A DNA stretch of 64,000 nt from Ignavibacteria bacterium (GCA_030693705.1 JAUYAB010000055.1:1-64000); one strand, 5' to 3'; positions 7,679 through 15,704 are shown, numbered from the stretch's first letter. Numbers and translations: made by a program. Notes: generated by a model not told the origin, from the sequence alone.

Positions 7679-7794
7679 CTAATGAACTCCCTTCGTGTTC
7701 CTTCGTGAAAAACTTCGTGGTTCTTCGTGAAAGGACTTTGTTACACGAAGGCACTCGAAGAAGGCACGAAGTTGCGCGAAGAAATCATGCAAAT
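7679..7794. repeat. 116-bp repeat, copy 2
   Basis: This is the second identical copy of the 7516-7631 repeat. The perfect identity suggests a recent duplication, or an assembly artefact worth checking with reads. Just downstream a palindrome with arms TGCGTAA (7804-7810) and TTACGCA (7830-7836) spans 7804-7836. Part of it recurs at 7871-7888 (TTGCGTAACGTGAGTTAT). Confidence 0.9.
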
Positions 7795-7896
7795 ACAAGT
7801 TCATGCGTAAGCTGAGTTATTAACTCACGTTACGCAGTTAGTAAGAGAAAACCATCTTAATCTTCATCTCTTGCGTAACGTGAGTTATTAATAAAA

Positions 7897-7927
7897 ATCC
7901 ATCCCCTTTTGGTGAAAGAGGATGGAT
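7897..7927 (-). terminator. rho-independent terminator of the 7943-10504 gene
   Basis: The arms ATCCATCC (7897-7904) and GGATGGAT (7920-7927) pair. Read on the minus strand the hairpin is followed by TTTTTATTAAT. It lies 16 bases past the stop codon of the T9SS gene at 7943. Confidence 0.8.
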
Positions 7928-7942
7928 AAAAATAAATAATTT

Positions 7943-10504
7943 TTATTTAAGAACAATCATTTTCTTGGTTTGCACAAACTCTCCGCTCTGCATACGGTAG
8001 ATGTATGTGCCGCTTGCCAGGTTTGCAGTTGAAAATTCTACTGTATAAGTGCCGGGTTCTTGTTTCTCATTAACCAACAATGCTACTTCTTTACCAAGAA
8101 CATTAAATACTTTAATGGTTACATTCTGACTACTGACAACTGAATACTGAATACTTGTTGTCGGGTTAAACGGATTAGGATAATTCTGCTCTAACGCAAA
8201 TGCAGTTGGCGTACCAAGGTCTACTTCTACTTCTTTGCTGTAGGTGTATTGCCCGTCGTTGTCCAATTGTTTTAAGCGGTAGAGATATTTGCCTGATGCT
8301 GCCGACTTATCCGTAAAGCTGTACTCTTTAGGTGAGTTGCTGTTGCCGGCGCCATTTACAAAGCCAACTTTCTCCCAAACAGAAACCATACTTACCTTAT
8401 CACCTAAATCTACAGTTCTTTCTATATCGAAACCGTAGTTGTTTAATTCGGTAGCTGTCTTCCACGAGAGGTTTACAGTACAGTTATGTGCTGATGCTGA
8501 AAAGGAAGTTAGCTCAACAGGAAGAGGTGCTTGACCCCAAGCTGTACCAACTCTAATTCCGTCAATACTTCCAGCTGCAGTATTTGTTCCTTCTCTTATC
8601 GCAACTGATCCGAGATCAGATGGGTCTCCCGCTGTCCCCCCACCTGTTAAAGCGATCGTAACTAAGGGTGATCCACTTCCTTCAGTAGACGGGACACCTG
8701 AATCATAAATCCAAAGTCCAACCTGATCATCACTAGTTGTTGCGGTACTAAACACATATTTCAAAATTAATAGATAGGTCTGATTAAAGTTTAGAACAGT
8801 TGCATCATCAAATCTAGTATCTGTAGTTTTTTGTAATCCTACAATCCATCCTGCACCACTTGATGTTGCATAAACTTTACCGACGTATGTTGTGCCAATC
8901 GTTGTTGGACCAAGATGAAAAAAATAGTCAGCTGAAGTAGCCGCTGACAGATTAACTAAACAAGAAATATAAACGGTAGAATTTGAATTGATTGTAGAAA
9001 ATGTTCTATTTATATCCCCCGAATTAGTTTTAATAAAAGTAACATTGCCTCCAACACCTGAAGAAGCATAATCGGTATAAGTGAGACCTGTTGCACTATA
9101 ACCAGGTCCGGTAGTACCACTATGTCTAGTCCAGTTAGATGTTAAAGCTAATAAATCAGCATTATCTGAAACACCATAGTCAAAGTTTTCAGTAAGATTG
9201 TTATCTTGAGCAGTGATTGTATTTGATGTAATATCTGTTAATCCCGTTCCTACACCATCAGAAGCTAGTATAGAGAAAGAACCACCAACACTATACTGAA
9301 CATCATTCCATGTATAAACACCTGCAACCAAACTTTGTGTAAGTCCAGTTAATGAGCTCAGGGAACCCGAACCAGAAGCTAATGAAAGAGTTACCGAAGG
9401 TGTTTGATCAACATCAGTATTATTGTTTACATCCGTCGCTTTTACCTCCACAGTAAAATTTGTAGCGGTTGATACTGTTGCAGAAGGTTTATTGGAGGAA
9501 TATGCTAAACGATCTGCTGTTACAGCAATTTTATTATTATTCCCTGTGTTATCTGTGGTTGCACCACCAGCACTAGCTGTCGCAAAGATTGATCCAGCAA
9601 CATCGGCTGTAGCAGAAGTTATAGTAAATTGAATGTTTTGGTTATCTGTTACCGTAGAATTAAAACTTACTCTAACGGTAAAATCTTTTGTCCCACCATC
9701 TGCTGCTGCTAAAGTCAAACTCGAAAATGTTACTGATGTTGCACCAGCAACTTCAGACCCAATTTCTGTAATGCCGTCATATAAAGCAATTCTTCTTATA
9801 TTAGCATAATTGCCCACACTAAATGTTATTGAAGTTAATGTAGTTCCAAGTGCATCTGCATCAGTAGTTGCTCCACCATCTCTTATTGTGAATTTGGCAA
9901 CTTCTAAATCGTTTGAACTATTTGTAATGTCCGTAGCTTGATAACTTTTGTAATCAATATTCGTAGGATAAGTATAACCTGAAAACACTATTATATCAGA
10001 TGCAGTGGAATTTGAAGTTGCCACCGTTCCAGTAATAGAAATATCATCTATGCCTGCTCCAATACTATTGCTTGTTCCCGCAACGGTAAATTTGACTTGC
10101 ACTTGAGTTCCATCGTAAGTACTTAAATCAAATTGTGTCATCGCAGTCAAAGTAGTTGAGGTTGGTATTCTTGTACCAAGATTTGTCCAGTTCCCACCAT
10201 TATCAGTTGAAATCCAAACTGTAATTGTGTTTTCGGTTGCATTTAGCCCACCATATGTTCTAGCTTTAAAATCAAGTTTTTCAGCGGTATAGTTATCGAA
10301 ATTCATTGCAGGAGTAGTAGTTGAAGCTCCAGCTACTAGAAGTTGCAAATAAGTAGTACCTCCTACACTAACATCCGTCCATGTAGCAAAACCCGCGACA
10401 TCCGTCCTAATTGGTGTAATATTATCGCCCCATCCCACCTGAGTAAACCCCATAACTAAAAGTAAAGTAAAAAGAAGTAAATGTTTTTTCACAATAATCC
10501 TCAT
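7943..10504 (-). CDS. large secreted T9SS cargo protein with beta-sandwich domains
   Basis: This encodes about 850 residues. The frame is open further upstream, but the signal peptide begins at MRIIVKKHLLLFTLLLV (ATG 10504). A GTG at 10492 with AGGA in front is an equally good start. Domains visible: an N-terminal jelly-roll-like region (~25-170), Ig/bacterial-surface-like repeats (~180-450), a concanavalin-like beta-sandwich (~450-680, TSNWTRHSGTTGPGYSATGL), the shared fibronectin-like module (~680-770), and the T9SS tail (NYPNPFNPTTSIQYSV, ending KKMIVLK). No catalytic site is recognised. It is probably a surface adhesin or binding protein. Its upstream region is closely repeated in front of the coiled-coil gene ending at 10945. 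Confidence 0.85.
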   Translation of the reverse strand: MRIIVKKHLLLFTLLLVMGFTQVGWGDNITPIRTDVAGFATWTDVSVGGTTYLQLLVAGASTTTPAMNFDNYTAEKLDFKARTYGGLNATENTITVWISTDNGGNWTNLGTRIPTSTTLTAMTQFDLSTYDGTQVQVKFTVAGTSNSIGAGIDDISITGTVATSNSTASDIIVFSGYTYPTNIDYKSYQATDITNSSNDLEVAKFTIRDGGATTDADALGTTLTSITFSVGNYANIRRIALYDGITEIGSEVAGATSVTFSSLTLAAADGGTKDFTVRVSFNSTVTDNQNIQFTITSATADVAGSIFATASAGGATTDNTGNNNKIAVTADRLAYSSNKPSATVSTATNFTVEVKATDVNNNTDVDQTPSVTLSLASGSGSLSSLTGLTQSLVAGVYTWNDVQYSVGGSFSILASDGVGTGLTDITSNTITAQDNNLTENFDYGVSDNADLLALTSNWTRHSGTTGPGYSATGLTYTDYASSGVGGNVTFIKTNSGDINRTFSTINSNSTVYISCLVNLSAATSADYFFHLGPTTIGTTYVGKVYATSSGAGWIVGLQKTTDTRFDDATVLNFNQTYLLILKYVFSTATTSDDQVGLWIYDSGVPSTEGSGSPLVTIALTGGGTAGDPSDLGSVAIREGTNTAAGSIDGIRVGTAWGQAPLPVELTSFSASAHNCTVNLSWKTATELNNYGFDIERTVDLGDKVSMVSVWEKVGFVNGAGNSNSPKEYSFTDKSAASGKYLYRLKQLDNDGQYTYSKEVEVDLGTPTAFALEQNYPNPFNPTTSIQYSVVSSQNVTIKVFNVLGKEVALLVNEKQEPGTYTVEFSTANLASGTYIYRMQSGEFVQTKKMIVLK

Positions 10505-10677
10505 ATAGTTAATACGTACCAAGACAATTAATTCCAAAACAAGAGTTGGAGAGAATACCCAATAAAATTGGGGATGAAACATACAAAATATTATTTATTC
10601 TGCAAATAGTTTTTTGTTATTAAATTGTTAAGAGAGGGTGATAGGAATTAGGAATTAGGAATTTGATAGTTAGTAAA
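10505..10677. repeat. upstream region shared with the 10945-11655 gene
   Basis: Bases ~10505-10677 closely match ~11668-11848. Shared blocks include CCAAGACAATTA, AATAAAATTGGG.ATGAAACAT, ACAAAATATTATTTATTCTG and GGAATTAGGAATTTGATAG. Each copy stands directly upstream of a minus-strand gene (T9SS protein; coiled-coil protein), so both probably carry the same promoter and leader. Confidence 0.8.
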
Positions 10678-10944
10678 AATATTATACGATGAATGGCCGC
10701 CACTGGTGCGGGGCAGGCAAGAATATTAAAAATTTAAGAATAACGATTAACGATATTTGATTTTTGATGTGACGAAATCTTCTAACTTCTAAAATCGTTA
10801 ATCCCCGTCTGAGCCGGGCAGGCTTGTTCGATATTCATTATTCCTTTTTTGTTTTGGTTTACCAGGTTAGGCTATAGGGGGCAGTGTGTGCGCCTGTCGT
10901 TGGGCTTTAGTCATCGGGCAGCAGTCATTAAAACAACACTTGCA
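10678..10944. repeat. dispersed intergenic repeat block with GC palindromes
   Basis: No gene is seen. It holds the 'TAGTAAAAATATT...AGAATATT' hairpin (10678-10727) with GC-rich GGCCGCCACTGGTGCGGGGC in the loop, another GC unit at 10802-10823, and the GATATTCATTATTCC and GGTTTACCAGGTTAGG blocks (10820-10870). The same blocks recur at 11930-12000, 12110-12172 and, in part, near 12400, 13250 and 45860. Confidence 0.75.
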
Positions 10945-11655
10945 TTATACTGTTTGTTCCTCAAGTTTCTTAATGCACTGCTCATGGTCTTCAAGGTGTT
11001 CTTCATCAAAAGTTATTCTGCCTGTAAGCCCTTCAACCAATTTCACAATGCCGTTGAAATATCTGTCCATTTTATTTCCCTGCTCGTCAAGTTTCTGCGC
11101 AAATCCAACCACAGTTTGTTGGAGACCGTCTATTCTTGTTTCAACCTGCGTAAAGCGGCTATCGGTGTAGTCTTTCATGGATTGAACAGCCGAGTCAACC
11201 TTTGCATCAATCTTAGCGTCAAGGCGCTGCTCAACACCATCAATCTTAGCGTCAAGGCGCTGCTCAACACCGTCAATCTTAGCGTCAAGGCGCTGTTCAA
11301 CGCCGTCAATCCTTGTGTTAAAGCGCTGCTCAACGCCGTCAATCTTAGCATCAAGACGTTTCTCAACACCGTCAATCTTAGTATCAAGGCGCTGTTCGAC
11401 GCCGTCAATCTTAGCGTTAAGGCTCTGCTCAACGCCGTCAATCCTTGCGTTAAGGCTCTGTTCAACACCGCCAATCCTTGCGTTAAGGCTCTGTTCAACG
11501 CCGCCAATCCTTGCGTTAAGGCTCTGTTCAACACCGCCTACCTTTGTGTCAAGGCTTTCAATCTTCCCCGTTAAGCGCTGCTCCGACTTAGAGAGTTCCT
11601 TCTTTAGAATTTCTTTAGTAACGTAATTCGGCATAGTGTTTTTTTGTTTTTTCAT
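10945..11655 (-). CDS. coiled-coil protein of ten 11-residue repeats
   Basis: This encodes 236 residues from ATG 11655 (MKKQKNTMPNYVTKEIL). Residues 41-150 are ten back-to-back copies of an 11-residue unit, consensus GVEQRLDAKID, which predicts an eleven-residue (hendecad), slightly right-handed coiled coil. A less regular coil follows (TDSRFTQVETRIDGLQQTVV) up to EEHLEDHEQCIKKLEEQ. There is no signal peptide or membrane helix, so it is probably a cytoplasmic rod or oligomerising scaffold. Similar repeats occur in phage tail-fibre, chemotaxis and DUF1640-type proteins; none of these can be chosen here. It shares its upstream region with the T9SS gene at 7943-10504. Confidence 0.7.
   Translation of the reverse strand: MKKQKNTMPNYVTKEILKKELSKSEQRLTGKIESLDTKVGGVEQSLNARIGGVEQSLNARIGGVEQSLNARIDGVEQSLNAKIDGVEQRLDTKIDGVEKRLDAKIDGVEQRFNTRIDGVEQRLDAKIDGVEQRLDAKIDGVEQRLDAKIDAKVDSAVQSMKDYTDSRFTQVETRIDGLQQTVVGFAQKLDEQGNKMDRYFNGIVKLVEGLTGRITFDEEHLEDHEQCIKKLEEQTV
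11206..11535 (-). repeat. 33-bp coding minisatellite, ten copies
   Basis: Ten tandem 33-bp units encode the 11-residue repeats of the coiled-coil protein. Units differ by a few substitutions and fall into two blocks: SLNA-type toward the N-terminus and RLDA-type toward the C-terminus. Because the period is a multiple of three, long open frames also appear on both strands, and these are not genes. Confidence 0.95.
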
Positions 11656-11819
11656 GAGGAACCATATCTGATTAATATGTAACCAAGACAATTATTTCCA
11701 AAACAGTATCTGGACTGTATCGCCAATAAAATTGGGTATGAAACATACAAAATATTATTTATTCTGCAAATAGTTTTTTGTTATTAAATTGTTATGAGAG
11801 GGTGTTAGGAATTAGGAAT

Positions 11820-12250
11820 TTGGAATTAGGAATTTGATAGTTTGTAAAAATATTCTGCGCAAAATGGTAAGAATATTTTCATTAATTTGAATATCGAACA
11901 CTGAACAAGGAATAATGAATGATGAAGTTTTACATTTCGATATTCTGCATTCCTTGTTCGATATTCATTATTCCTTTTTGGTTCTGGTTTACCAGGTTAG
12001 GAATTAGATAGTTAGTAAAAATATTCTGTGCAAAATGGTAAGAATATTTGGTTGAAATCAAATACCGAACATCGAACAAGGAATAACGAATGATGAAGTT
12101 TTACATTTCGATATTCTACATTCCTTGTTCATTATTCGTTATTATTTTTTTGGTTCTGGTTTTACCAGGTTATGAATTAGGAATTTGATAGTTAGTAAAA
12201 ATATTCTGCGCAAAAAGGCCTGCCCGCCGCAGGCAGGCAAGAATATTTAT
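11820..12250. repeat. tandem ~175-bp intergenic repeat units
   Basis: Two near-complete units (~11820-11998, ~11999-12172) and a partial third (~12173-12250) run head to tail. Each has: TTAGTAAAAATATTCT..., an AATATTCT/AGAATATT hairpin, GAACAAGGAATAA.GAATGATG, its partial inverse ATTCCTTGTTC, then GGTTCTGGTTTACCAGGTTA. The hairpin loop is short in units 1 and 2 (11849-11877, 12020-12048), but in unit 3 (12200-12247) it carries the GC palindrome GCCTGCC...GGCAGGC. No coding frame is convincing. Confidence 0.85.
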
Positions 12251-12584
12251 AAGGAGCTGGAAAACCTTCGAGGTTTTTTGAGATATCTCAACCAAAATGA
12301 AAAATTCTGGAAACCTCGAAGGTTTGAAAACTGATTACTTCCGCCAAAGGCGGATCAGCCTCTGGCTGAGATAACTGACAACTGAGAACTCTTTGGTTCT
12401 GGCTTGTTCAGGTTAGGCTGTAGGGTGTTAGGTTGCAAGTGGTAGTGAGTTCGTTTGTCATTAGTCATCGGGCAGCAGTCATTGGTCAATGAGAAATAAT
12501 ATGTTTATGAGATCAACCCGGTCTACGGTGTGGCAGATAAATAGGTGTTCAATTTTTTTTACAACAGCAATTTTTTGATAAACG
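12251..12584. repeat. further intergenic hairpins, no gene
   Basis: AAACCTTCGAGGTTT (12262-12276) and AAACCTCGAAGGTTT (12311-12325) are each near-palindromic and also inverse to one another. Two small perfect palindromes follow directly: TCCGCC-aaa-GGCGGA (12340-12354) and TCAGCC-tct-GGCTGA (12355-12369). The block GTCATCGGGCAGCAGTCATT near 12465 repeats one near 10910. Confidence 0.75.
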
Positions 12585-12797
12585 CTATGCTGCAGTTGAA
12601 GCGGCAAATACTTGTTGGAAGGTAAAATTATTGATATTAGCTTTTTCTTTTGCATGCTCAATAGTCATGCTTACAATATCACCAGCGTCATCAATATCGA
12701 TATAAATATTTTCATCTAATTCACGGGTCTCAACAGGTACTTTTTCAGTTAATTTCATGTGCACGGTATCGGTGTCGTTAAAATAAATAATCTGCAT
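12585..12797 (-). CDS. DUF2283 family protein
   Basis: The 70-aa protein matches the DUF2283 pattern: MQIIYFNDTDTVHMKL, then VETRELDENIYIDIDDAGDI, then IEHAKE. The ribosome site is AAGGAA, placed correctly before the ATG. Its stop-proximal tail (FTFQQVFAASTAA) is longer than the core domain. DUF2283 genes usually sit behind a DUF4258-type gene in a toxin-antitoxin-like pair. Here that partner, ending three bases upstream, is decayed (12801-13022), so this is probably an orphan second gene. No biochemical function is established. Confidence 0.85.
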   Translation of the reverse strand: MQIIYFNDTDTVHMKLTEKVPVETRELDENIYIDIDDAGDIVSMTIEHAKEKANINNFTFQQVFAASTAA

Positions 12798-12800
12798 AGT

Positions 12801-13022
12801 TTATTCCTTAAAAGTTCTATCAAAAAAAGCGTTATGTACGGTAATTCCATCCTCTAACAAAATTACACGGAGATACTTGTCTCCGGCTTCACTAATCTTT
12901 CCCCAATAACGTATCCTTTTATCCGTTTGTATCTCCTTTCGAATCGGAGAAGTAATCACCTGTTTTATCCATTCATCTTTGATGATTTATCTATCTTCGC
13001 GCAACCTTAAATTATGACTTTT
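12801..13022 (-). pseudogene. decayed DUF4258-like partner of the DUF2283 gene
   Basis: The minus strand reads KSHNLRLREDR, TAA (12987-12989), IIKDEWIKQVITSPIRKEIQ..., RIRYWGKISEAGDKYLRVIL, LEDGITVHNAFFDRTFKE and a final TAA (12801-12803). This is the C-terminal two thirds of the small DUF4258-type family that normally precedes DUF2283. One internal TAA (probably from AAA), a second in-frame stop at 13023-13025 and no in-frame ATG mean it cannot be made whole. The final stop lies three bases before the DUF2283 ATG, as expected for a coupled pair. Confidence 0.75.
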
Positions 13023-13204
13023 TTATCTCCAGTTTTCGGGGTACATCATAAGGTATGCAAACATAATAATATTATGCTGCAATGTAAATAGGTAGCAGCC
13101 GTAAGCGATAATTACATAGCGCAGCAAGCTGCAAGTAAAAAGTTGAAAGTATAAAGTAAAAAATAAAAAATAAAAAATAAAAAATATCTTTACACAAAAA
13201 ACAA

Positions 13205-13343
13205 TCCGCCGCGGCGGATAACCGGGGATATCATTCAATCATTCCAAATTATTTGGTACTGGTTTCGCCAGGCTATGAATTAGATAGTTCATAAAAATAT
13301 TCTGCGCAAAACTGCCCGCCCGCCGCAGGCATGTAAGAATATT
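13205..13343. repeat. GC palindrome and filled hairpin before the transposase stump
   Basis: TCCGCCGCGGCGGA (13205-13218) is a perfect 14-bp palindrome, also seen at 45595-45608. CTGGTTTCGCCAGG lies near 13258. The AATATTCT/AGAATATT hairpin (13296-13303, 13336-13343) holds a GC unit CTGCCCGCCCGCCGCAGGCA in its loop. Four short AT repeats (TAAAAAA type) lie at 13152-13186. Confidence 0.8.
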
Positions 13344-13392
13344 TTCTGTAAGTCGAAAAACGAATCGCTTAATTGCTAACTGATAAATCGTA

Positions 13393-13716
13393 TTACAGCA
13401 ACTTGCTGCCAAAACAAGTGTACCCTAATCTTGCTTGAAGCTTGTGTAGTGTTTCGTATAAGAATGTGTATTGAAATCCAAGATATTCGTATTGCTCAAG
13501 TGAAATGAAATGTTCTTCTTGGGTTGGAAACAAAGAAATTTGTTCGGTTTGTTCAGAAATCCTGTCGGCAGCATTATTTCGAAGAATAGTTATTTCCTCT
13601 TTGGTCTGAGCAGAGCCAACGTGTTTAACTACAACTCGTTTACGGTTTTCATATTTAATTACTTGTACCGCAATATAACCTGAACCGGTCTTAACTTTAC
13701 GAATATGATACTTCAT
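13393..13716 (-). pseudogene. truncated IS1634/IS4-like transposase (N-terminus only)
   Basis: The 107-residue frame MKYHIRKVKTGSGYIAVQVI...VVVKHVGSAQTKEEIT matches the N-terminal part of IS1634-type DDE transposases. The family typically has YIRKVKTKSGATAVQ and HIGSAHxxEE, and full proteins are about 450-550 residues. The frame stops at FGSKLL, before any catalytic residue, and repeats begin about 50 bp further on. No terminal inverted repeats or target duplication can be found, so this is a dead stump left by an old insertion. Confidence 0.75.
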
Positions 13717-13900
13717 AATTGGGGGGTAAGCCCTTTGTGCGACAAATTACTGTTTCTACCTCCGTAACTTATTGAAAAACAAAAACTTAATTTTTAAATA
13801 TTTTCACCCGGACAAATCATGAGAAATTAAAAAGATCTATTAATGATGATATCGTTATTCGAGAACTTCCCGCGACTATAAAACTAACATATTAAAATAA
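13717..13900. other. AT-rich intergenic stretch
   Basis: Nothing recognisable is seen except GGGGGGTAAGC (13727-13737). The same eleven bases recur at 48808-48818 near an orphan terminator. Confidence 0.3.
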
Positions 13901-13934
13901 AAAGCCGGTTCAACTTTAATCTTGAACCGGCTTT
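13901..13934 (-). terminator. rho-independent terminator, minus strand
   Basis: The arms AAAGCCGGTTCAA (13901-13913) and TTGAACCGGCTTT (13922-13934) pair perfectly with an 8-base loop. On the minus strand TTTTTATTTTAA follows. It terminates transcription from the 14118-15599 gene and the AraC relic. Confidence 0.85.
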
Positions 13935-14005
13935 CTGATTACAAATATTTTTTATACTACCTTTTACTCACTCACTTTAGTAAAAAAGCGCTTTTTCAAA
14001 TTTAA

Positions 14006-14127
14006 CTAAAGCATTCGCCCCATGTTATATCTATTCCGGTAATCGATCGGAGACATACCCGCATTTTTTTGAATACATCGCTAAAGGCTTTATTATCTGT
14101 GTAACCAACGTCGTACATCACTTCAAC
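14006..14127 (-). pseudogene. AraC-family regulator C-terminal relic
   Basis: The minus strand reads IVEVMYDVGYTDNKAFSDVF, then after a one-base frame change KNAGMSPIDYRNRYNMGRML and TAG (14006-14008). This is the second helix-turn-helix of AraC regulators (consensus vGYxDxkaFxxxFKkxxGMSPxxYR). Nothing of the rest of the gene remains. It overlaps the last ten bases of the T9SS phosphodiesterase gene in another frame, so that gene's final codons and stop lie on AraC-derived DNA. Confidence 0.8.
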
Positions 14128-15599
14128 AATATCATTTTCTTTGTTTCCAAATTATCCCCGCTCACTACTTTATAAAAATAAATTCCGCTTGCAAGATTAC
14201 CGGCATCAAATTCCACCCTGTGTTTTCCAGCCTGTTTAAGTTCGTTTAATAATGTCGCCACTTCCATTCCAAGAATATTAAATACTTTTACTTGTACAAT
14301 ATTTGCCGATGGAATTGCAAACTCAATAGTAGTAATTGGATTAAATGGATTCGGGTAATTCTGTACCAATAAAAAATAAGCAGGCAGTTTATTTATCACT
14401 ACCTCCACCTGTTTACTGAAACGATACTTCCTGTCATCATCAATCTGCTTTAATCGGTAATAATATCTCCCCGATGGAACTGATTTATCAACAAAGGAAT
14501 AATCGTTCATCAAGTTGCTGGATCCATTCCCGTCTACGAAACCAACCTTTACCCAATTCGGATTTTGCGATCCATTACTTTTCCAATCTTGTAATTTTGT
14601 AATCATGGAATTTTGCGATCTTTCCACCTCGAATCCATAATTATTAATTTCAATTTTCGTTTCCCAATTCAAAATTACATCACTATCGATTAGATGATAA
14701 GTTAAATATTTCATTTCTGTGGCAGGTAAATAGCTCGCATCAAATAAACTTGAATCGCCTGCGCCGGTTGTAGTAAATGATAATAGCTCCCCTATTGTAG
14801 GAGCAAGAGCTGTTTGATACTTTTTTTCAGAAACAATTTTTCCCGGGATTATTTTTCTCCCTAACGCCAAAAGCATTAAATGTCGGCAGCCTTCACAATC
14901 ATCCCCATGGCTGGAAAAATCTGTCGTATGTCTTCCATGATCATTCGTAATAAATAATGTGGTGGTATTTTTATAATATGGATCATTCGCTATCTTGTAC
15001 CACAATTGATAAATTAGATTATCAACATTAGTTATGGCGCTTAAATAATCATCCCGGTTTCCGGCATGTCCTGCTCTATCAACACTCGGAAAGTTTACAA
15101 GAATTAGTTTTGGATGATCAGCATCCATTGCTGCAATTAAATTTACATAAACTTCATCGTCAGTTAGATCGCCGTGTATATCCGATGCCATATAAGCAGC
15201 GCCATAATCGGGATCATCGCTATTTGTCAATATCGTTAATTTTGTTTTCCCTGCAACAACGTAATTCTCCGATTCTAAAGCTGATTTCTCTTTTCTAAAA
15301 TATTCAAAAACAGTTGGGCTGGTAGGTCTCTGGCTGCCATCATTAGCGATTGTTTGCCAGGTTCCGGTAAGGAGAGTTGCATGACCGGGATTAGTAGTTG
15401 TAATTCCACTATTATAAAAATTATTATAAACCGTTCCGAGAGGCATTAGATCATTCCACAGATGAGGAATAGTTGAATCGGGATTTGTTGCGCCGAAAGT
15501 TTCGGTAAATCGAGCTCCATCAACTACTACGATAATTGCGTTCTGGGCAACGCTAATATCAATTATAAAAAGTAATAGTATAAATAATTTTATTTTCAT
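14118..15599 (-). CDS. secreted type I phosphodiesterase/nucleotide pyrophosphatase-like protein, T9SS
   Basis: This encodes 493 residues. After a signal peptide (1-18) comes an alkaline-phosphatase-superfamily domain (~19-290). It has IIVVVDGARFTETFG (metal-binding Asp), the nucleophile region NSGITTTNPGHATLLTG, NFPSVDRAGHAG (Asp and His) and TNDHGRHTTDFSSHGDDCEG (Asp-His and second His), so the metal ligands look complete. A short fibronectin-like module and a T9SS tail follow (NYPNPFNPITTIEFA, ending KKMILLK). It probably cleaves phosphodiesters or phosphomonoesters outside the cell; the substrate is unknown. The linker MITKLQDWKSNGSQNPNW is encoded by a repeat resembling the intergenic CCAATCTTGTAATCTTG repeat at ~15663-15690. 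Confidence 0.88.
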   Translation of the reverse strand: MKIKLFILLLFIIDISVAQNAIIVVVDGARFTETFGATNPDSTIPHLWNDLMPLGTVYNNFYNSGITTTNPGHATLLTGTWQTIANDGSQRPTSPTVFEYFRKEKSALESENYVVAGKTKLTILTNSDDPDYGAAYMASDIHGDLTDDEVYVNLIAAMDADHPKLILVNFPSVDRAGHAGNRDDYLSAITNVDNLIYQLWYKIANDPYYKNTTTLFITNDHGRHTTDFSSHGDDCEGCRHLMLLALGRKIIPGKIVSEKKYQTALAPTIGELLSFTTTGAGDSSLFDASYLPATEMKYLTYHLIDSDVILNWETKIEINNYGFEVERSQNSMITKLQDWKSNGSQNPNWVKVGFVDGNGSSNLMNDYSFVDKSVPSGRYYYRLKQIDDDRKYRFSKQVEVVINKLPAYFLLVQNYPNPFNPITTIEFAIPSANIVQVKVFNILGMEVATLLNELKQAGKHRVEFDAGNLASGIYFYKVVSGDNLETKKMILLK

Positions 15600-15704
15600 G
15601 GTTAAGATTACTCGCTAAAATACACTATTCACGCCGATTATTCATCCCAACTCTTCCCCACTCCAATCTTGCAATCTTGTAATCTTGGGATTTTTGTTCC
15701 TTCT

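Noticed and set aside
7516-7794. CRISPR array
   Set aside because: There are only two copies of 116 bp, far longer than CRISPR repeats, with one spacer and no cas genes.
11175-11534. 119-codon minus-strand frame inside the same repeats
   Set aside because: It is another frame of the minisatellite, not a gene.
11206-11535. CRISPR-like 33-bp periodicity
   Set aside because: The units are contiguous without spacers and encode protein.
10849-11574. Long open frames antisense to the coiled-coil gene (up to 241 codons)
   Set aside because: The 33-bp repeat keeps several frames open. The peptides are low-complexity repeats, and the coiled-coil frame is the one with a sensible start and composition.
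13393-13716. Complete insertion sequence
   Set aside because: Only the first ~105 residues of the transposase remain, and no terminal inverted repeats or target duplications were found.
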